Origin: Miscanthus floridulus
Taxonomy: Eukaryota > Streptophyta > Magnoliopsida > Poales > Poaceae
NCBI RefSeq assembly: GCF_019320115.1
Contig: NC_089589.1
Location: forward strand, 17,423,641 to 17,487,640
Length of the DNA: 64,000 nt
Direction of reading: 5' to 3'
Shown: piece by piece, positions 46,911-57,856 of the stretch
How the letters are laid out: every line of letters begins with the position of its first letter
How positions within the stretch are numbered: the stretch's first letter is position 1
Notes under the pieces: model-generated
Told to the model about the DNA's origin: nothing
The model's database searches: none
What the model saw: only the letters and a program-made list of their open reading frames with translations
Made by a program: the position numbers and the translations under genes

Positions 46911-49900
46911 ATGTGTGTAGGTACCATGGCATTGGAGGTTTGACTCAATTGATTTCACATTGTTCATCATATGTTGAGTCAAGTATTGAAGATTAATGCA
47001 ATCCTATCCCAATGCCAAGCCCAGAATTAGTGAACTCCAAGTGCTATCAACATACAAGTGTTATATTCAAGTTGTGGTGATTTAATGGAATATTAGATGG
47101 CTTGTAGATAATTGAGTTGAAGCTTGTTATGGATGATCATGAGCGAACCAAGGTATATCTCTTGTTGATCATTTATTTGGGTGCATATGAGTTGATTGAA
47201 TTGGATATATATGCATATGTTGCTTGCTATGAGATGTTTGAATGGATAAATTGCATAGTAATCAAGTTTGGATTGATTTGTGTTGGATAAATTCATGAGA
47301 TGACTTTTAGTAAGAGGATTGAATGGATATATGTCTTATGAAAGCGTTCAAAAAAGTTGATCTCAAGTTTGATTCACATTTGATGAAGTATAGCTCAAGT
47401 GATTGAAATCTTTCCTAAATTGCAAAACCCGAAGTGAGCTGTGATCTTAGCCATGTTTGAGTGATTAAAACTTATTAGATTGGCATGAAAATTGGTGTAC
47501 ATGCTCTAGACTTATGGTAGGAGATGCTGTAGAAATTTCATGAGAATTGGGTAAGAGATGCTTCGGTTTTGGAGTAGATCTTATCAGCTATAGTGCAGCA
47601 GTTTTTAGCATATAGCAGTGGTGGAAGATTTGATTTCTGGCAGTACATATGAAATCAAATGAAGCTCAAATTTTTACATCATCTAGATGACACAGTGAAG
47701 CACATATCCACCAAATTTCATGGCATTTGGGTCTGTACATTGGGAGATATGCATTTTTCTTTGAAGGGTATAGAATCTACCAAAAAAGTAACAATTATTG
47801 GATTGATCAAGAGTCACTTTGATTGAAAGATCATCAAGTTGGAAACATATTTACAAGTGTTTGATGTACCTAAGTTTGGTTTTGGATTGATCTAGAAGTA
47901 TGACAAGCAAATAGTACAAGGTCATTTGATTGTGGAGTATACTTGGCGCATATTTGGTACTAAAATTGAAGATCAAGACCAAGCTCAAGATAAAGATGAA
48001 GTTTAAGTTCTAATGATCATTGGAGATTATTTAGTAGAAAGGAAAGGACTTAAATAAGTAGAAAGAAAATGACTTAAAGAAGGATTTATGAATACTCATT
48101 GAGTTAAGTCCACTTGGATCAATCAACAAATTCATTTCAAGTGAGTGTCAAGAATGGTTCTTGGAGAGAGGTTACTTCTCCCTAGTGTAGGGGCTTGCCA
48201 CCTTTTGTAGGTAAACCAAGTGTGGTACTTGAAAGGCTAACATGAAAGTGGTGATCCGAGAAGCATTTGAGATGCTTAGTTGAAGCAATCAAAATGGTTG
48301 ATCAAGAAAAGCAAGCAACACCCAAAAGAGAGCTAGTCATGAAAATTCAAGTGGTATTCCAAATAGTTCTCTCATGCAAGCGTTGATCAAAGAATAAAGC
48401 AAGTCAACCACATCATGATAGTTCACTTGATCATATTAGTGGTTCTAATTTCATATGGGTGAAGAATGGATTTCATATTGATGATTGGTCTTCACCAAGC
48501 AATTGAATTGGACTTCACATTGCTATTGGAGTAATGAATTGGAATCTATATGACTATCCTCTTACTTCAAGATAGCAAAGGTATCATTGTAATATGCATG
48601 ATCATTTCATCCCTTACTAGTATGCGGTTAGTGCATATAGTTCATACTTCATAGGATCATGCATAACAAATGAAAGTTTTAAATTCATAGCCCACCACTA
48701 TGCTTGAATGATTAATTGATCTAGTGGTTAGTATATGAATTTGTTCATGAGCTAGTGAACCCAAGTACTTGATTTAATTTGGATTGCTAATAAGTGACAA
48801 GTGCAACATTGACAAGATAACCCTTGTAAGAGGTGTGAAGAAGCTTGTCATTGGTTCAAACCGAACTTGCAAGCTTAGGCAAATCAATTTAGTTCAAGTC
48901 AACTTAGAAGCTCATGATAAGTAACAAGAGTACAAGCACAAGACAACAATGCAAATGGATATCTAGTTTTAATTGTTTCAAGTGGCATCTAGACTCAAGT
49001 ATTTCATCAAGAATTCACAAGTGGTGTCTAGATCAACTTACAAGTGATATCCTACAAGTGGTACTCATGATAATAGCAAATGTTCAAGAAATAGTTTTTA
49101 TTGACAAATCAATCATATACGTGGTATCACATCTCTACACATGGTATCAACCATACAAGAAGGTAGTTCCACAAGTGATCCTCAACTGTAAGTGATCATC
49201 AAATGAAGAATGCATCCCTCACTACAAGAGCTCAAGTTTATCAAATGGATGACCCATGAAATGACTTAGGGGGAGGTGTCCCACCAATTGGTATCAAGGT
49301 CAAAGATCCTATGTGTGGTATCTCAAGAAGCTATACAAGTGGTGTCATTCCAATAATCAAGTGATGTCCATAAAAAATGCAAGATTCAAGTGTCAACCAT
49401 CTACCCCAATGCAACCTTTTGTATCAAGTGATGCACACCTTTTATGGAAATTGATGACAAAGGGGGAGAGGTTGGTACAAAGATATGAAATATGCAAGAG
49501 GCATTAGGGAGAAGTTGGATTTGGACATGGATATGGACAAAGAGGGAGCAACATTGAGGAATGGAGAAGGATCAAAATTCATGGACAAGAGAAGCACACA
49601 AGTAGGGGGAGCAAGCTCATGAACTTTGTTTGGTTGCATTTGATATGTGCATACTCATGTGCTTGCTTGCATTGCATAAGGTTTTAAATTTGATATGCAT
49701 GCTTATGTGGTGTATGCTAGATGTAGAATTTGGTTGATGATTTGATAATTAGCATGCATAGGATGGTAGCTAGACTTGTATTTCTACACACGGTACTGGA
49801 ACCTTGCTTATAGTGTTGATCCCACGGGGTTTCTAGTATTTTTGTTGTCTAGCTACTTATGGTGCTAAGGATGGTGTTAAAAAGTGCAACTCCGATTGGT

Positions 49901-50168
49901 ATCATGCTTCAAAGGTTTATTCTATACACCTTAGCATCATTTGGTAGTAATTACTCTCCCACAATTCCAATCTATGCATATGTGCGAGCTTCAAACCAAA
50001 CACTCTAGCACATATGTAGGGGGAGCTAATACTACCAATTTGGGTTTGTGGTACTTGTCCAAAATCATTTACACATGGTAAAATTGCTTGGACAAGCAAC
50101 ATGAATCCAAAAGAGCTTAATTTATATATCCTTGTAGAGTTGTCATCAATTACCAAAAAGGGGGAGAT
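46911..50168 (+). other. Non-coding interior of the gag-only Copia element
   Basis: About 3.2 kb of AT-rich sequence stands where pol would be. From 48960 to 49400 a phrase of the form acaagtggtatc/acaagtggtgtctag recurs at least eight times (for example 49018, 49055, 49121, 49140, 49338). The phrase resembles the element's own primer-binding-site surroundings (acaagtggtatctgag, 44823). No protein-like frame was seen. Confidence 0.75.
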
Positions 50169-52564
50169 TGAAAGGTCTGTGTTTGGTTTTGGTAATTGGG
50201 TGACAACCTTAGGTGGACTAATATGCGGTTGAGTGAGATACACATGTGATTAGTCTACAAGTACATGTGTGTGAGCAACTTATGCCATGATGGTGAAGAT
50301 GGCTCGGAGTTGTTGCAAAGCTTACACATGTGATGATGAAGGAGCTCATTGCACATGAGACATGACATTGAGTCATGAGATCAAGGTGGAAAAGATCAAG
50401 GCATGACTTGGCTCGACGGACCGGTTGTAAGTGTGAAGGGCAAGTTGAGTGATGACTTGGCGTCGATGGACCAAAGTAATGGTGAAGAGCAAGTGAAGTC
50501 AAGATCGATGAACCAATATGATCACATGATGATATGGAGTGGATCATATCATTGTCGATCATGTGGGTGCAAGTGTTGCATCAACATCGAAGGAGTTGGA
50601 ATGGAATGCGCAAGGCTAAGGTACATCCTAGGGCATTTCATTTCACTAGTCATAGGTGTGTAGAGAAGTTTATGATCGGGTTTAGGATAGATGGCCGTAC
50701 TATCAAGAGGGGCAAACTTGTTTGCATATTGGTCATCTAGTGCCACTTGAGCGATCTAACTTTGCATAGTGTTAGGATCGAGTGGTGTGGCAAGTTGAGT
50801 GATTAACTTCTTGAAAATGATTGTGAAAATGCTAACACACATACACTTGGTGGTGTTGGCACATTTGCAAAGGAGAAAGAAGTTGGAGTTGAAATAGATC
50901 AACTTGGCGAAGAAAAGGAGGCGAAAGGAGGTCACTGTGAGTGACCGGACACTGGCCTTGGTAGGACCTGTGCGTCCGGTCATGTTGCAGCAGAGAGCGC
51001 GTGGTCTCGTTCTTGTGACTGAATGCTGGCGCAAAGAGTGACCTGACACGTAGCGCATCCGGTCATCTCTGACGTACGCTGATGTAATGGCACGGGCATA
51101 GCTCTGACATGTGGCAGGTGGTGAAGGACTAGACTTAGGTGTTGCATCCGATTGTGACTCACCTGATGCATCCGGTCGCAAAACAGAGGCTCGGGGAGCT
51201 CTCTGGAAATGATCGGACTCAGGCAGTGGCGCGTCAGGTCCTCGAGCAGAGGCGTGTTAGGTCGTGGGCTTGGTGCGTCTGATCATCTTGACCGTTGGCG
51301 CGTGAAGTTACCATTGAGATATGGCGGCTCTTGTTGAAAGCAGAGCGACACATGGATGGTGTAGTGTGACTGGACGCTAGTCAGGTGCGTCCGGTCATCT
51401 TGACCGATGCATCCGGTCACCCCGAGTTGTGCCCAATGAAGGGGTACAATAGCTCTTTTCATGTGGGGGCTTATAAATAGCCCCTTGGTCGGCCTTTGGC
51501 CATTAGCTGAGCACACTAGAGCCTTGGTGGCTTATGTGGTGGTGCTTGGGAGCCCTCTAACTCACTCTTGCTTGATAGTGTTCATCTGATTGAGTGAGTG
51601 AGCGAGTCTAGTGCGATTGCATCGTGAGGTTGCATCAAGTGGCACTAGGTGATCGTGTTGCAAGCCGGTGGTGCTTGTTACTCTTGGAGGTTGGCACCTC
51701 CTAGATGGCTTGGTGGCATGTGACTCCATTGAAGCACGCGAGAAGATTGTGTGGTGCTCTGGAGGAGGATTTGTGAGGGGGATTGTGCTCACCCCATGGG
51801 GATCACGAAGAGCAACTCTAGTTGAGCGTGTCATTGAGCTACCCTCACTTTTGGGGTAGGTTCTTGCGGTGCCTGACGTGCGGGCTTTGCGGGTGATGCC
51901 AATTAGCTGTCGAACCACCAAGTGAGCGGTCGACACAATGGGGACATAGCTTTGTGGCAACCAAGTGAACCTCGAGAGAAAATCACCGTGTCAACATTGT
52001 CTTCATCATCTTCTCAATGGTTTGCATTCCGTGAAACACAAGCTTGTATTACTTTCATATACATTGTGCTTGTGTAGTTGCTCTTGTAATTAGTTGGCTC
52101 ATGTAGCTTGCTAGTTACCTTCTTGCTTGTGTAGCATAGACATAGCTCCCTTGCGTGGCTAATTTGGTTTTAGTAACCTTGTTAGTCACTTTGCTTAGTT
52201 TGTATAGCTAAGTAATTTGCGCTCTATAATTTGGCTTGTGTAGCCTTGTTATTGAGCATTGCTAGTAAGGTTAGGTGGCTTTGTGCTTTTGCTTACTAGA
52301 TTATGTAGGAGCTCCCCTAGTTGGCAAAGTACTAGTTGCATAGGTTTGTGTGACCTTGCCACTAGAACTGATTAGGTGAGCTATAGCTAGCTCGGCACCT
52401 TAGTTGCATAATTAGGATCTTTGTAAGGTGCTAGAGAACATAGATAGAGGGGTGTAGTCTTGGCTAGACCGATAGCTTTATTTCTGCATTTGTTATAGTT
52501 AGCCGACACGATTAATTTTAGAATGGAGCATTCACCCCCTGTAGTCCGCCGTCTCGACCCTACA
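50169..52564 (+). repeat. 3' LTR of the gag-only Copia element
   Basis: It carries repeated tgcgtccggtca/gaccgatgcatccggtcac words at 50945-51425 in its U3, followed by ataaatagcc at 51475 (likely TATA) and a long AT-rich R/U5 with recurring gtgtagcttgctagttac phrases. Confidence 0.9.
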
Positions 52565-52569
52565 CCCTT

Positions 52570-53330
52570 CCCTCCCTCCCCCTATTGGATGGATCTCGTA
52601 AGCTATGTTGCATTGGAGGAGCATAAGGCTATCACACATTTGTGGGCAAGGAGCTAGAGGTAGAGCAGTGGTGCGCTCATAAGCGGAGGGCGATGGGCGT
52701 GTGACCAGGGCTAGAGCTCCTCACCGGATCTATTTCCGTGGATCCTTCATTCTCATGATGTTGCAACATATGATTGTGATGTTTCAATGACCTTTGGGAG
52801 ATGTTGCATTGACTCATTCCAGATGTTGCACCGCATAATAAGCGGATTTTGATATATTTCTATTTTAGATGCATTTTTGGATGCTTCAGCAATTTTTTTG
52901 TAGACATGTGTTTTCCTATGTTGCAGTTGCTTGTTTTTGGATGGTGCAAAGGCCTAGTTTTAATTAAACATTCTCTATCGTGTTACTGCTGGTTTTCTCT
53001 AGTTTCATAAGATGATTCAAGATGTTGCAACAACTATGTTTTAATGTTACAATAGGTTTTCTCTAGTTGTTTCATAGGTTGATTCAAAATGTTGCAACAA
53101 CTATGTTTTAATGTTGTAGCCATATCTCCCGTCTTCTCTTCTCTGCCATGTTTGGGCGGTGAAGTATGAGGTTGTAGGTTGGTGTGTGGTTGTGCTCCAC
53201 CGAGCGTGAGTGAGGCAAGTGCATGAAACATGATGGGAAAGGAAGCCGACTGCGCGGCGTGGTAAGCATGAGGGCGTAGAATTTTTTAATCACTGAGGTG
53301 GGTCAACAGAGCGTCCAATATTTTATTTGC
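52570..53330. mobile_element. Transposon derivative with gatgttgca repeats, second copy type
   Basis: From 52755 to 53120, gatgttgcaac, gatgtttcaatg and gatgttgcattg phrases recur, including a near-perfect duplication of ttcaagatgttgcaacaactatgttttaatgtt at 53018 and 53084. The sequence gagcgtccaatattttatttgcattagcg near 53310 resembles the end of this repeat class seen at 10076. It is the same class as 9570-10105. Ends and TSD were not resolved. Confidence 0.4.
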
Positions 53331-54449
53331 ATTAGCGATTTTGAAAATAAAAACATTCATACATTCCAATCCCATACGCCAGCTTCTAATAATAACGCGA
53401 AAAACTAGTGCTCCCTAGAGACTAGTAGTATGTCCGTGCTAACGCTACGATGACATTTAGACATACAAATCAAAACAACCAAAATATGAGCTGACAAAAC
53501 CAGTAACCTCTAAAACTTTGTAGCCACCTTTTTTCATTCCAATTCTTTCTTTTCAATGATTATATTGTAACTCCACTAATTACAATACAATAAAACATAT
53601 GACGAGAAATATACATTGTATGACCTCTAAAATTCTTTTAAATAAAACTGGCCAGAAGTTTCTTGAAAGACTAAATAATGGCGGACACCCTATGCCGCTG
53701 TAGCCCATGCCACACCACCCCGGCTAGGCCTCGGGCCCCGGCGATCTGCGGCGCCACAGCTTCCCTGCCCATCGCCCGCCGGTAGCTCGATATCGGCTAA
53801 AATAGCCGATTCAGGCATAGCGCACAGTTAAGGCCATGCCCTCTCAGGAATAGATCTACCAAATAACGATCCTCACTCCACGGTGCTAACAGTGGGGTGT
53901 GAGGCAGAATGACACAGGCCGTGATAACGGGCCATGGAACAGTTTTTGCTTGCCAATAGATCTACTCAAGATCAAACATGCCTTAACCGCATGCTATGCA
54001 CGATCAAGATTGATGTAAAACAACCGATAAAATATAACTTATCGTTTAAAGTGCATATTAGATCAGTTTAGATTAACAAACGATGGATTAAAAAGATATA
54101 AGGCCAATCTAGATCAATCCCAGTTGGGCGAAGTGATATTGCTATAATTAAATAAATAATAATAGTAATAAGCAATATTGGTAACTTAATGAATCTATCC
54201 GAAGGAACGCCACCCTTAGATAGAGCCGATAACTTGACCTTAATCTAGTTTGAGCATTGGAGGTATGTAGTTTCCTGGCACCAACCGTAGCTCCTCATCG
54301 CTATCCGATGACGTCATACAAGAGATCCAATTCTAGAGCCATATCCGAATCAACTGATATCAATCTTCATGCAATCGATTCCTTGTTTGGCACAACTTTG
54401 GAAGCCAGCGAGTTCCCGCGTTCTTCTCCTAAATTTTGGTGCAAACACA
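53331..54449 (-). repeat. Probable 3' LTR of a Tat-like gypsy element carrying a PMD accessory ORF
   Basis: On the minus strand a purine stretch (AAAATTGGGGGCA, 54450-54462) is followed by TGTGTTTGCACCAAAATTT, as a polypurine tract is followed by the LTR start. The plus-strand gene to its right (54751) runs toward the element interior. The left LTR end is not resolved; composition changes near 53690. The interval has no coding content. The call rests on the parallel with 56553-57298. Confidence 0.4.
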
Positions 54450-54750
54450 TGCCCCCAATTTTGGGATAAAATAATTTTATTCCAAAATTCTACTTTATTG
54501 GTTTACCATGCCGCAACCGTTCTATTATGAGATATACGCATAACTTCTAACTTCCCGGTCCGAGTCTCATATAACATCCCAATAGTATTTCTTCCAATTC
54601 ACTCGGCCCTTTCGCTTTCTCCTCCTTTCTTGAGCCAACTCCAATAGCTGACGCCATCATCGCCAAGGCCCCAAACCCTAGCAAATCCTCTATTCTATCG
54701 AGCTGTCATCCAAGCTATCTTCATTAGATCCGAACCTGTTCTGGCTGTAA

Positions 54751-56552
54751 TGGCGACCAACGACCATGTTCCTGAGGTATGCTCCCAAGTTTTTATTCTC
54801 CGAGTATTGGCCGCTACCCCATATTTTTCTTCTTGAATTTATTTCACCTGATTTCTAGGAAATGAGGAACAAAATCTTGATTCCATCAGCTGTTGTTCCT
54901 AATGTCTATATCCTCGGGCCTATGGGTGATCCTGATCCATCTAATTTTATCCGTCAAGAAACCAACCAGATCCCCTTCAAATAGTCTGCAGTGGATTCAT
55001 CTTCCTAGAATAAAACTCCCTTTAGAAACTGGCCTAAAACGCCTAAGGGATGAAGAAATTGGTTTCGTAGGATCTCCGAGAAAAAGGGTGGAGATTGGGA
55101 GCTTTATGATTTGAATCAATGCTTGACGCTCTCGCTGTCCGAAATGGAGAGGAATGATTCACTCCTAATCTCTGCTTCTTATTTCTGGTCCAATGCTCTA
55201 AATGCTTTTATTTTTTGTCATGGTCCAATGACTATCACCCTGACCGACGTTTACATGTTGACCGGCCTTAGAATCACCGGATCAATGCAGCCTTATGAGT
55301 ATTTGAGTGCTGGTTCTAAGAGATTAGCCAAAATAGCAGACTGTACAGGATGGGCCAGCTACATTCTGAACCACGTTGGAGATGATTCAGTTGTCAGCGA
55401 AAGGGAATATGTGGCCTTCCTGAACATGTGGCTAGAAAGATTCATTTTCTATGGGTCATCTTGTGGTCCAACCTACAATCATAAACTCATGGCGGAGCAC
55501 CTAGCATTAGGCAAGGATATCCCTCTTAGAAAGTATCTGCTAAGAGCTGCTTATCATCTGATGTACTAGGTGGCTGCCCAACTGATGAAGAATGAACTAG
55601 TGCATACTATCAGCGGCCCTTGGTGGCTGATACAACTATGGCTCAATTTGCATATACACAAGCTGGTAAGGCCTGATCTCAGAGACCTGAGCTTTCCTTC
55701 CTCTAATTTTGATGAGGAATCTAAGGGCGAAGGAGGAAGAACCCACCAGTGCACAAGCTATGGTGAAGCTACATCGGCCATAATAATTAATGTTGATGTT
55801 GGCCATCTCTTCAAAATGTTTTACAAAGGGTTTGATACAGACGTCTTGACTTGGCTACCTTATGATGAAGATGAAAATAGTGAACTGTCTTTCCCGTTCA
55901 AATTTTGATTTGAATCTAGCTATTTGGACAAGACAACAGCTGCGATCTTCAATTCTTTTATCAAGCCCTATGTTTTTCTAGCTGAATTTCACCACGATCG
56001 TGGCAAAATGGTTACATGTTCCTTCATTCTAGGCCATCTCCCAACTTATGAGTTTTACAACCCTTCGTTTGTAGCTCATCAGTTTGGTCTCAGCCAATTG
56101 CCCCCCCAACTTTTCTTCAAGGATATACTGAGGCCAAGAGAAGATATAAGTGAAATATTGGAAGCCTCTAGAGTTTTCCAACTGGGATCAGATCTCCCTT
56201 CCCTTTTCTTGCATGACTGGGCCAAAGTCATCTTTTCTTCCAATCTCTTTGACTCCTGGTGGCAAGAATGGCACTCTCACCTCTTCTACGGGTTGGTTCA
56301 TCCTATGTGCATGGCTCTGGATGGGGAATTTGCCTATGGCAGAGAGGTAACTCGCCATTTCTTTTAGGAACATTGTTCAAAGAATTCTGTCGCCAACCGT
56401 TCTAACTGATCCTTTTTTAGGACATTGAATTTGATCCCCCAAGCTTGGATAGGAAGGGGCATCCTATAGACCATCGGCCATCATGTCCGGTTGCAAGATT
56501 AGTGTTGAGACTTGCAGTCTCAAACGATGAGGAAGTGGTAGGGGCCTCCACC
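54751..56552 (+). pseudogene. Plant mobile domain (PMD) protein, three exons, interrupted
   Basis: Exon 1 (54751-54777, MATNDHVPE) ends at GT, and exon 2 (54859-56346) starts after tttctag in the same phase (EMRNKILIPSAVVPNVYILG). It keeps one frame for 496 codons with at least five stops (for example after NQIPFK, at 55567 and at 55906). Exon 3 (56421-56552, DIEFDPPSLDRKGHP...EVVGAST) is open up to the next element. The PMD (PF10536) signature is clear: NALNAFIFCHGPMTITLTDV then YMLTGLRITG, with SFILGHLPTYEFYNPSFVAH and a Trp-rich end. PMD proteins occur as host silencing cofactors and as accessory ORFs of retrotransposons. The adjacent minus-strand LTR suggests the latter. Confidence 0.8.
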
Positions 56553-57298
56553 TGATGAGTGTAGTAATCGAGCAGAAGCGTTGGAAGGGCTGGCACGGCA
56601 AGCGGGCGTGTAAGGGAGTGATGCGTAATGCTGTGGTTTCATTAATACATTCACCAACCTCCCCATACTATTACAAGTGTTCCCTATTTATAGGGCTCAA
56701 CTACCGCCTTTGCGGTGCTTACAACAGTGCCCCTCAACTGCTACAGTACATTCTGGGAATATTCCTCTACTTGCTCTTCGTCTCGGGGGTAATCTTGCCA
56801 CGCCGCTATCAGATACTGGGCCTGCGTGACCAACCGGCCCAGCAGGCCTCAGGATTCGTTGATGGGCCTTTGGCCCTCCACCGTCGGTCTCCGCCTCAAG
56901 GGCACCAAAGGCCACTGACCTCCGATGCCCCATTCAGTCGTGCTCCTGCTCGGGCCTCCGCCCATATGAGCGAAGGCCAAACCGGAGTGCCAGCACCGTC
57001 CATGAGCACCTTCCTCTGCTTACCTGCACACACACATTAGACGTTGGCATTTGATTAGCCTATCAGTGGGGCGGCCTCTGCCCTCTTCGTCCGGAGGTGC
57101 CTGCGTGCCTAACGGGTGGAGGCTCCATCGAGGTCGCTTGTAGCATCCTGCGAGCATAGTCTGAGAAACTATCATCTTTCCAGGGTTAGGGTCTAGAGGC
57201 GTGGTGGCTAGGCCTTCGCTTAGGTGATCGGTCGGAGACGTCTTTGCGAACTGCCGACCGCGTAGGTCTCCGCTACTCTCGGAGGCCATGTTACAACA
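56553..57298 (-). repeat. 3' LTR of the Tat-like element
   Basis: Read on the minus strand it starts TGTTGTAACATGGCCTCC and ends CTACACTCATCA. The purine run CTCAAAAGGGGGGAAC (57299-57314) stands directly before it as the polypurine tract. A minus-strand TATAAATA is at 56685-56692. The right border is firm; the left rests on the TG/CA rule and on where the PMD reading frame breaks. Confidence 0.75.
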
Positions 57299-57589
57299 GT
57301 TCCCCCCTTTTGAGACCACGGTCCGCCTGAGTGTGTCATGAGCTCAAAATGCCTTAAGCAAGGACGTCCGCGGTGGTGGAGACTACGCGTGGTCATGTCT
57401 CTGACCGATCCCCGCTGGTTCCCCCTAGGCCCGCTCTGGCGCGGCCGCTGGTCTTGTTAAGGTTGCCGTCGGGCTACAAATCTAGCCGTTGTGCACCTTG
57501 CAACTTATCCAGGGGTTACCATTGGGCGCCAGACACACTATCTAGGGGTGACCGTTGTACGGCGAGAGCTGAACTGCTCGCCCATGGCC

Positions 57590-57597
57590 TATATAAG
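57590..57597 (+). promoter_or_regulatory. TATA box for the accessory (antisense) gene
   Basis: TATATAAG in ggcctatataagggcagtg, 267 bp before the ATG at 57857, faces away from the LTR and toward the accessory gene. It suggests that the gene has its own promoter. Confidence 0.6.
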
Positions 57598-57856
57598 GGC
57601 AGTGTTGGTGGTGGGGTCCCCCCGCATGAGTCATTCGTTTTCGTTGCAACGCCTGAAATCGCTCTCTGCTTTCTTTGCTTTCGCTTGAACTGCCTTCGCG
57701 CGTTCCTTGTTTCCTCTTGCGCCTTCCTCCCAAGTTGCTGCCGTGGTGGCTTTCTTTTCGCCCTTCGCCCATACTCTCCGGCCCGCCTTCTTCGGACCCT
57801 ATCGCCACCTTCTTGGTGTTAGGGCAGGCGGCTGGAGTGCACGTTTTGAGGAGTGC

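Larger units (their letters stand above)
42399..52564 (+). mobile_element. Gag-only Copia element of SIRE/Maximus type, 10.2 kb
   Basis: LTRs are 42399-44824 (2426 bp) and 50169-52564 (2396 bp). They start TGAAAGGTC and end CTCGACCCTACA. TSD CCCTT lies at 42394-42398 and 52565-52569. The primer-binding site AGTGGTATCTGAGCTTGG follows the 5' LTR immediately, and the polypurine tract accaaaaagggggagat precedes the 3' LTR. Long LTRs, this PBS and a coiled-coil gag with several zinc knuckles fit the SIRE/Maximus lineage. No protease, integrase, RT or RNase H is present in the 5.3-kb interior, so it depended on a partner element. The LTRs differ by roughly 5-13% depending on the stretch, indicating an old insertion. 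Confidence 0.93.

Noticed and set aside
56555..57040. Plus frame of 161 codons
   Set aside because: Lies within the minus-strand 3' LTR of the Tat-like element.
57373..57822. Plus frame of 149 codons before the accessory gene
   Set aside because: Spans the TATA box and leader of the accessory gene. Its composition is untranslated-leader-like, and the conserved frame starts at 57857 in another phase.
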